Shown piece after piece: positions 48,011 through 64,000 of a stretch of DNA of 64,000 bases (its first letter is position 1; the number at the start of each line of letters is the position of its first letter). The DNA comes from Lates calcarifer (taxonomy: Eukaryota; Chordata; Actinopteri; Centropomidae): NCBI RefSeq assembly GCF_001640805.2, contig NC_066850.1, positions 13,396,157 to 13,460,156 of the forward strand. Reading direction: 5' to 3'. The notes below the pieces were generated by a model that made no database searches, had not been told where the DNA came from, and saw nothing but the letters and a program-made list of their open reading frames with translations. The position numbers and the translations under genes were made by a program.

Positions 48011-50185
48011 TCATGTTGTCAGAAATGTCTGATGCTTTTACTGGATCCACACTTAAAAAACAATCAATTTTACTGATTTTTTTGGATATTTCAAAATAAT
48101 TTGTAAACAATCAAAGATTTAAAAAAATTTACTGTTTTCTCATGAACTAAACATAAAAAATCTTTGACTTTGACCCCTGAAAGTGTGTTACCAAAAAGCA
48201 AACCTGCTCATGACCCTTCAGCTTTATCTCGTTGCCCCTTAAGACCATTTTATAGGTGTCGAATTGGTGCTGTGGCCTGAAGTACACCTCCTAAGAAATG
48301 AAATGTGTGTGCAACCAGGGATGAACTTAATTAATCGATTATCGGTTGATTTCTAAGAATTTTGTTTATCACATGGAATTGAATTGATGTGTTTGTGCCA
48401 TCGAGGTTGTATAGTGTGTCTTGGAGCATTTTGACTACGTGGCAGCAACCAGTAGGAGGTGCTGTTAAAATTTAACAGAGAAAACTGAGCTGCCTTCAAG
48501 CTAGAAATCAAAGGTAAACATGAAGAGAGTAGGAGAAGTTCGGTGTGGAACCATTTTGAGCTATGAAATAACCAAGCTCATTGTAAACATGAGTGATAAC
48601 TTTTTTGTATTGTGTATAAAAGACTCACAGTTGCATTCATGACAAGTGCAGTAGCTTTGGTTTGTTAATTTGTTCAGTTTGACTCAGAGTTGTTGTTTTT
48701 ATAAGGCCGCAGATCTTTGTTGTTTTACTCTCTAGTAGTTCAAGGCTTTGTTTAAGAGGACTGTTGTTGGACTATAATTTCCTCTTGGAATAAAGATTTC
48801 ACTGAAGAGAAACACATTTTAATCCAAATCGAGAAGTTAAAACTGTCAGTCACCACTGAAGTACATGAAGAAACTCAACACGGCACCTAACCTATGGTTG
48901 GGAACCACTGATAAAGAGCAGAGCTGTGCTTTCTGGGTATTTTCTAGCTCTACTGTTCAGTCAGTTGTGGTTAGTTCATGGTCTTCAGTGTAAGTGGACA
49001 TGATGGGAGTCATTAGTGTCCAAACAAAGTCTCTTCAGCACATTAGCAGCTTGGCTCCTCTAATAGTGATATCAGTCCATCAGTTGATCCGTCTGTTGAT
49101 CCAACACTCTGGTTCAGAGTGAAATATCTCCGGCATCTATCGGATGGATTGATGTGAAATTTGGCACTGACGTTTATAACCCAAAGAAGATGAACCCTCA
49201 TTAGTTTGGTGAGCCACTGAGTTTTCCTGTAGCGCCACCAGCAGCTCAAACTTTCCACTTATATGTTCAGTAGAAACTCCTATGAATTCAGTGCCTCTTT
49301 TATTACAAAATTAACATCCAAACAACAACTTACAATTACTTCCAAAACTAGAATGGCACATACCTCTGCCAAGGCCAAACAAACCTACACATGCACAAAT
49401 TCATAATCTTGTTTATGTATTCTTTGATCACATAGGTTTAATCTGTGATTAAGCCATTTTTAAGATATTTTATTTAGCTAAAGTGCTTGTGTTGGTGGCT
49501 TTGATCAGACAATAATACACGTTTTACTTTATTGTGTGTGCCCCCTGTTTCATGTGACATATAAATTTACACTGCTATCTGCACTGATGATGTGTCCTCA
49601 GCTGTCAAGTTTGAATGTTGGTCCCTCCCCTTCTGCTACGTCTGTGTATGGAAGTATGAGAATTGTAATGAATGAATGAATGAATGTGATTTCAGTGAAT
49701 TCCCTTTTTGTTCTTTTTGTTTGTCTTTTTTTTTAATTTACTATCAGCAATTACTGTTGGCTGTGTACTGTTGGACAACTGTCACTGGATTACTGTGATA
49801 CTGAAGAAGACTTAAAAACCGGAAGATTCTTAGGCAAGTTCTGAATCATTTTGCTTCCTGTCCTCCTTTTGTAGTTTATCTTGTAATTGTGAGATAAGGT
49901 CTCTGAAATGTTTCCTCTCATGTGAACACAGTGTACATCCGTAGAAATTGAGTTGGATAACTTACAGTGAGTTTAGTTTTCTCTCAGCTGAGTGGGACAA
50001 AGTCCAGGTGATGTGATGATTTGAAGTATTCTTGGTTTGTTGATTACAGAGCTGTCGGTTTGTCCCATCTGCTCTTCTCACACATGGAAACTTGTCAGTC
50101 TGACTGTGACTGTTAGCACTAATTAAAGGTTTACACATCCGTCCTCTGTGCTTCCCGTCTCTGGAACAGTGTTATTAGCACTCTC

Positions 50186-50199
50186 AGTGTGTGTGTGTG

Positions 50200-50258
<59 letters not shown>

Positions 50259-50395
50259 CGTGCATACACTTACATAAGGAGATGTCATGGTGACTCAAAC
50301 CCACGTGTTTAACTTTGGGCGGTGGGTGTTGACATGCACACACACACACACATACATACACAAACATGCAAACACACAAACACATACACACATTA
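50186..50395. repeat. (TG)n then (CA)n microsatellites
   Basis: (TG)n with one break at 50186-50254, then GCGTGCGTGC, and (CA)n-rich sequence at 50336-50392. Confidence 0.9.
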
Positions 50396-50544
50396 CAGGT
50401 TATTATCACAGCCTCCGGCATTTCAAAATAACCAAATCAGAGTACAACACTGACAGTGTGTGTGTGTGTGAACGCCTCTTTCATCTCTCAGAATCACTCT
50501 TTGTACGGTGCAGGGTCGCTCTCTCCCCTCAATTATTCATCAGC

Positions 50545-50562
50545 TTGTTTCCATGGAAACAG
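50545..50562. promoter_or_regulatory. Perfect palindromic RFX X-box-like site
   Basis: GTTTCCATGGAAAC at 50547-50560 is a perfect 14-bp palindrome of the RFX X-box form (GTTNCCATGGNAAC). It is followed at once by AGCTGCAG and preceded by ATTATTCATCAG, in a short non-repetitive island (50500-50690). Confidence 0.4.
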
Positions 50563-50804
50563 CTGCAGCCGTGCGTGCGTGTGTGTGTTTTGTGGTGGTG
50601 GTGGGGTTTGACAGCAGGAGGATGGGCTTCATGAGCTCATCATACTGTATTATTACATCTATTACATCTGATGTCCATGCAGGGACGGCTGTTAGACCTC
50701 AGGGAGGCAGCAACAGCAGCTAGAGGTGCAGTAGTAGAGACGTACTACTGGTATTAACAATAAAAGTAGTTGCATGTACTGTTTGTATTATATGTAATGA
50801 CCAA

Positions 50805-51104
50805 GCTGATAGTAGTAGTAGCAGTCTTTGTAGTAGCTGTTGTTGTTGATGATAGTTTCTGTTTTAGTTTTTGTAGTATTAGCAGCAGCAGCAGCAGTAA
50901 TATTAGTGGTAGTACTAGTAGTAACACTGTAACACTGGTGGTAGCACAAGCAGTAGCTACAGTTGTTGTACTACTTGCAGTAGTTTTATTACTTTTTATT
51001 ATGTTTTTATTTTACAAGTAGTATTTTTTGTCTGTTGTAGTAGCAGCAGCAATAGTAATAGTATTTGTAGTAGCTGTAGGAGTATTAGTTTTTGTTGCTT
51101 TTAT

Positions 51105-51136
<32 letters not shown>

Positions 51137-51660
51137 CAGCAGTACTTGTCATAGCAGTAGCTACTGTTATGGGTGATGATGTTGTGCTCTTAGGAGTAGT
51201 AGTAGTAGTAGTAGTAACTTAGTTTTTGTTGTTGATGATGTTGCAGTTCTAGTAGTAGATTTTTGTTTCAGCATTACTAGTAGCAGTTTTTATAGTATTA
51301 GCAGAAGCAGGGGCAGTAGTAGCAGTTGTAGTATTTGTAGTAGCAGTACCTGCTGTTGTTGGTAATTATGCTTTGGTCCTAGAAGTAGTAGTAGTTTTTG
51401 CATCAGCAGTAGTAGTAGTAATGGTAGTGGTAATGGTGGTAGAAATAGTAGTAAGTATTTGTAGTAGCTTCTGTTGTTGATGTTTTAGTTTTAGAAGTAG
51501 CAGTAGTAGCAGCAGCAGTACTATTTGCAGTACCAGTGGCTGTTGTTGTTAATTATGTTTTTGTTTTTTACAGGTAATAGTATTATTATTTTTTGCTTTT
51601 GTAGTTTTAGCAGAATCAGTAGTAGTAGTAGTAGTAGTTGCTGTTGTTGGTGATGATGTT
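50805..51660. repeat. Compound trinucleotide zone (GTA/GCA/GTT)n
   Basis: About 850 bp built of interrupted AGT/AGC/GTT triplets (for example AGCAGCAGCAGCAG at 50881, AGCAGCAGCAGCAGCAG near 51106, GTAGTAGTAGTAGTAGTA near 51198). The Val/Ala-rich open frames here are by-products of the triplet period and are not genes. Confidence 0.9.
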
Positions 51661-52799
51661 TTGGTCTCAAGGATTAGTAGTTTTTTTGTAGTAGCAGCAG
51701 ATGAAGTATTAGTAGTAATATATTATGATAGTAGTAATACTTCAATATACAAATAATGTAACAGTACTGAGGAGTAAATACAACAGTACAGATGTAACTG
51801 CAGTGTGTTGTGCTGCCATCTTGTCTCCAGCAGGGGGCGTGACAGGCTTACAGTACAGCTGATGACCTGTGTGACCAGGAGGGGGCAGCAGAGATCAGAA
51901 CAGAGCAGTACACCTCAGTTAGAGGAAAACCTCAGGAAATTATTATTATAATGTCAGAGTGAGGGTGGGTGAGAGACTTTCACAGAGAATAGCTCAAACA
52001 GAGAGAGAGAGAGAGAGAGAGTTAGGTTTAATGCGTATCTGCAGTTATGGTAACATAACTGTTAATACCTTTAATACACACTCTGACACTAATCCAGTGT
52101 AATCTGCTGCTGAAACACTGACCTACATGTCTGACCACTCCAGTACCTGCTGGACTAGGCCACGCCCACCTCCAGTGTCAGCCAGTAAAGTCACAGGAAA
52201 TGTTGGCTCATTGGCTCACAGGCTGTCAGTCAACTCATATAGTAGTAGTACACATCAAAGTACTTGGATTACAGCAGTTTTTATACATGTTTCAATTTAA
52301 TTACACCAGCCAGCCTCTTGCAGTACACAATGCATTATTAATACTTGCTGCTGAGGACTCAATTAAAGAGTTAGTACACATAAATCACACTAAATAACAA
52401 ACAAACATTTTCCCACTAATCCTTGCAGATGTGTCAGGGGATTATCTGATGAAGTATTTGAGGTATTTTCCTCATGCTTGTCCTCATAAAACCACAGCAG
52501 TGCTCAGTGCAACACTGTGGTGTGTGTAATGTAGTAGATACTTAAGGCCCACAAAGTGTGCTGCTCCTAGAGCTTTGTCCTTCTTCAGTGAATGGGAACA
52601 GTGGTAAGTCAGTTAACAGTGATGACACCTGAGGTGAAGTAAGCCATGGGGTGCTGCTGAAAGCTCCAGGAACACTGGACGTACAGTGCACTGTGTGTAC
52701 TGTGTGTGCTGTGTGTACTTTGGAAGTAAAGCAGTAGTGTTTAGTGTCATTGTGGTTTAAAGATAAATGGATCATAGGATGTGGTTTCTATCTTTCATA

Positions 52800-53540
52800 T
52801 CGATCCCTCTCCTGTCCTCCTTCACTTCTTTCCTTCTTTCATCTGTTCATTTTGGTACTTCCATCTTTCTGTTCTTTTTCTTTCTCCTTCTCTCATTAAT
52901 TCCTTCCCTTAATTCTTTCGTCCGTCCTTCCTTTTATTTTCCTTCCTTCCTTTGCCTCTTTCCTTCTTTTCTTCCTTTATTCATTCAGTTCCTTTCATCT
53001 TTGCTCTCTTCCTTCCTTGCTTCCCTTGCTTCTTCCCTTCCTCAGTATCCTTCCTCCATTACCTGGTTCCGCTCTCCCTTTCTTTTCTTTCAGTTTCTTT
53101 TGTTCATATTCCTATCCTCTTTCCTCCTTTTCCTTCCTTCCATCCTTTTTGCTTCCCTTTACTCATTTTCCCTGTCTTTCCTTCACTCCTTTCCTCAGTC
53201 TTCATCTCCATTTATTCCTTTCATTCATCCTTTTATATCTATTCATTTCCTTATCCTTCCATTAATCTATACTTCATTCCTTCTCATGCTTTCCTCCTTA
53301 AACCCTCTTTCTATATCCCTCCCTGCCTCCCTCCAGCTGCACAGAAACACATTACAAACCAGCTGAGATACAGCAGCCTCCCTCCTCCCTCAGCCTCTCC
53401 ATCACACCCCCGCCCCCTCTTCATCCTCCCATCTGCGCAGACTCTGCCTCCCCCTCTCCCTTCCCCCCCACCCTCCTGCATCCCTCCCTCCTCCTCTGCT
53501 GCCTCATTTTATGGAGGAGCTTCACATCTGCAGCGCTCCC
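52800..53540. repeat. Long polypyrimidine (CTTC/CTTT) tract
   Basis: Some 700 bp of almost uninterrupted C/T on the plus strand with CCTTCCTTC and TCCTTTCC words. It produces the 199- and 205-codon Phe/Ser/Leu-rich frames, which I reject as genes. It ends just before the leader of the MIAVSF exon. Confidence 0.9.
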
Positions 53541-53736
53541 TCTCTCCCTCGATGATGGTTTCCGTCTGAGGAGGTCGTTCGTCAGTCAGTCAGTCGATCA
53601 GTCACTCACGGAGGAGAGGAAGAGGAGGAGAAGGAGGGAGGAGGAGTAGCAGGAAGAGGAGGAGGAGGTGCAGTTTGTGGCGGCTGCATCATCTGCATGG
53701 CGAAGGGGGGGAGGCGACGCTCGGCTCGGCTTCACC
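53541..53736 (+). promoter_or_regulatory. grip1: grip1 proximal promoter / 5' UTR (MIAVSF form)
   Basis: A GTCAGTCAGTCAGTCGATCAGTC repeat near 53580 is followed by a polypurine tract (53608-53672) and a CG-rich stretch to the ATG. No acceptor is in phase with the exon, so transcription likely starts in this region. Confidence 0.45.

Positions 53737-53756
<20 letters not shown>
53697..53756 (+). CDS. Upstream ORF overlapping the grip1 MIAVSF start (19 aa)
   Basis: ATG at 53697 (context TGCATGG) opens a 19-codon frame, MAKGGRRRSARLHHDRRVV, stopping at 53754-53756. It is in the +1 frame relative to the grip1 ATG at 53737 and overlaps it by 20 nt. An overlapping uORF prevents simple reinitiation, so it would lower GRIP1 output from this promoter if it is in the mRNA. 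Confidence 0.4.
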
Positions 53757-63936
<10,180 letters not shown>

Positions 63937-64000
63937 GTACGACATAGCCGCCGCTCTGAGAGTCATGCATGAACATTTTCATGTAACACCTCATTTGAGA

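Larger units (their letters stand above)
43319..53600 (+). other. grip1 intron, middle part: no further coding exon recognised
   Basis: It contains degenerate tandem arrays, candidate conserved non-coding elements (46930-47280, 47640-47735, 50500-50680), microsatellites, a ~0.85-kb trinucleotide zone and a polypyrimidine tract, each listed separately. Elsewhere (44250-46490; 48010-50100; 51660-52790) I see no gene. Confidence 0.5.

Noticed and set aside
50770..51222. Val/Ala-rich frames of 83 and 64 codons
   Set aside because: Products of GTA/GCA/GTT triplet repeats with no independent sign of coding.
52767..53569. 199- and 205-codon open frames, Phe/Ser/Leu/Pro-rich
   Set aside because: They are translations of the C/T-only tract. 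Two frames are open at once, no domain is present, and composition follows the repeat.

Overview
The window looks like teleost fish genomic DNA. The evidence is short AG/GT introns, very abundant (CA)n/(TG)n microsatellites, relics of Tc1-like and Tol2/hAT-like DNA transposons, a tRNA-derived SINE and a Penelope-like fragment, and two vertebrate genes in the same relative order and orientation as I recall for human 12q14-q15 (GRIP1 - CAND1 - DYRK2). Nothing bacterial or viral was recognised. There is no CRISPR array, operon or tRNA gene.

Layout. (1) 1-1.1 kb: transposon end, then a CpG-rich block with a strong minus-strand splice donor, probably the untranslated first exon of the next gene (dyrk2 expected by synteny). 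(2) 1.1-5.8 kb: intergenic, with a decayed Tc1 transposase and an unusual six-member CCAAT/ATTGG cluster. (3) 6.1-19.9 kb, minus strand: complete cand1 in 26 coding exons, 3705 nt, all junctions in phase, 1234 codons plus stop. (4) 19.9-20.2 kb: cand1 promoter. (5) 20.2-28.2 kb: intergenic, made of repeats, including two copies of a long-inverted-repeat element that recurs four times in the window. (6) 28.2-63.94 kb, plus strand: the 5' half of grip1. Three alternative first coding exons (28.63, 43.18 and 53.74 kb), all ending in phase 1, feed a shared body of 12 exons encoding PDZ domains 1-4. PDZ5-7 lie beyond the right edge.

Function. CAND1 is the cytoplasmic/nuclear HEAT-repeat exchange factor for cullin-RING ligases. 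GRIP1 is the multi-PDZ scaffold that binds AMPA-receptor GluA2/3 tails, ephrins/Eph receptors and Fraser-complex proteins. They are neighbours by conserved synteny, not by shared pathway, and are divergently transcribed.

Most novel points: a tyrosine-rich third GRIP1 N-terminus at 43.18 kb, phase-compatible with the GRIP1 body; a shared pyrimidine-tract then purine-tract layout before all three grip1 first exons; upstream ORFs before two of them; a duplicated splice donor in the PDZ3 exon; a regular CCAAT array; and a nested 194-bp hAT-type MITE with a perfect 8-bp target duplication.
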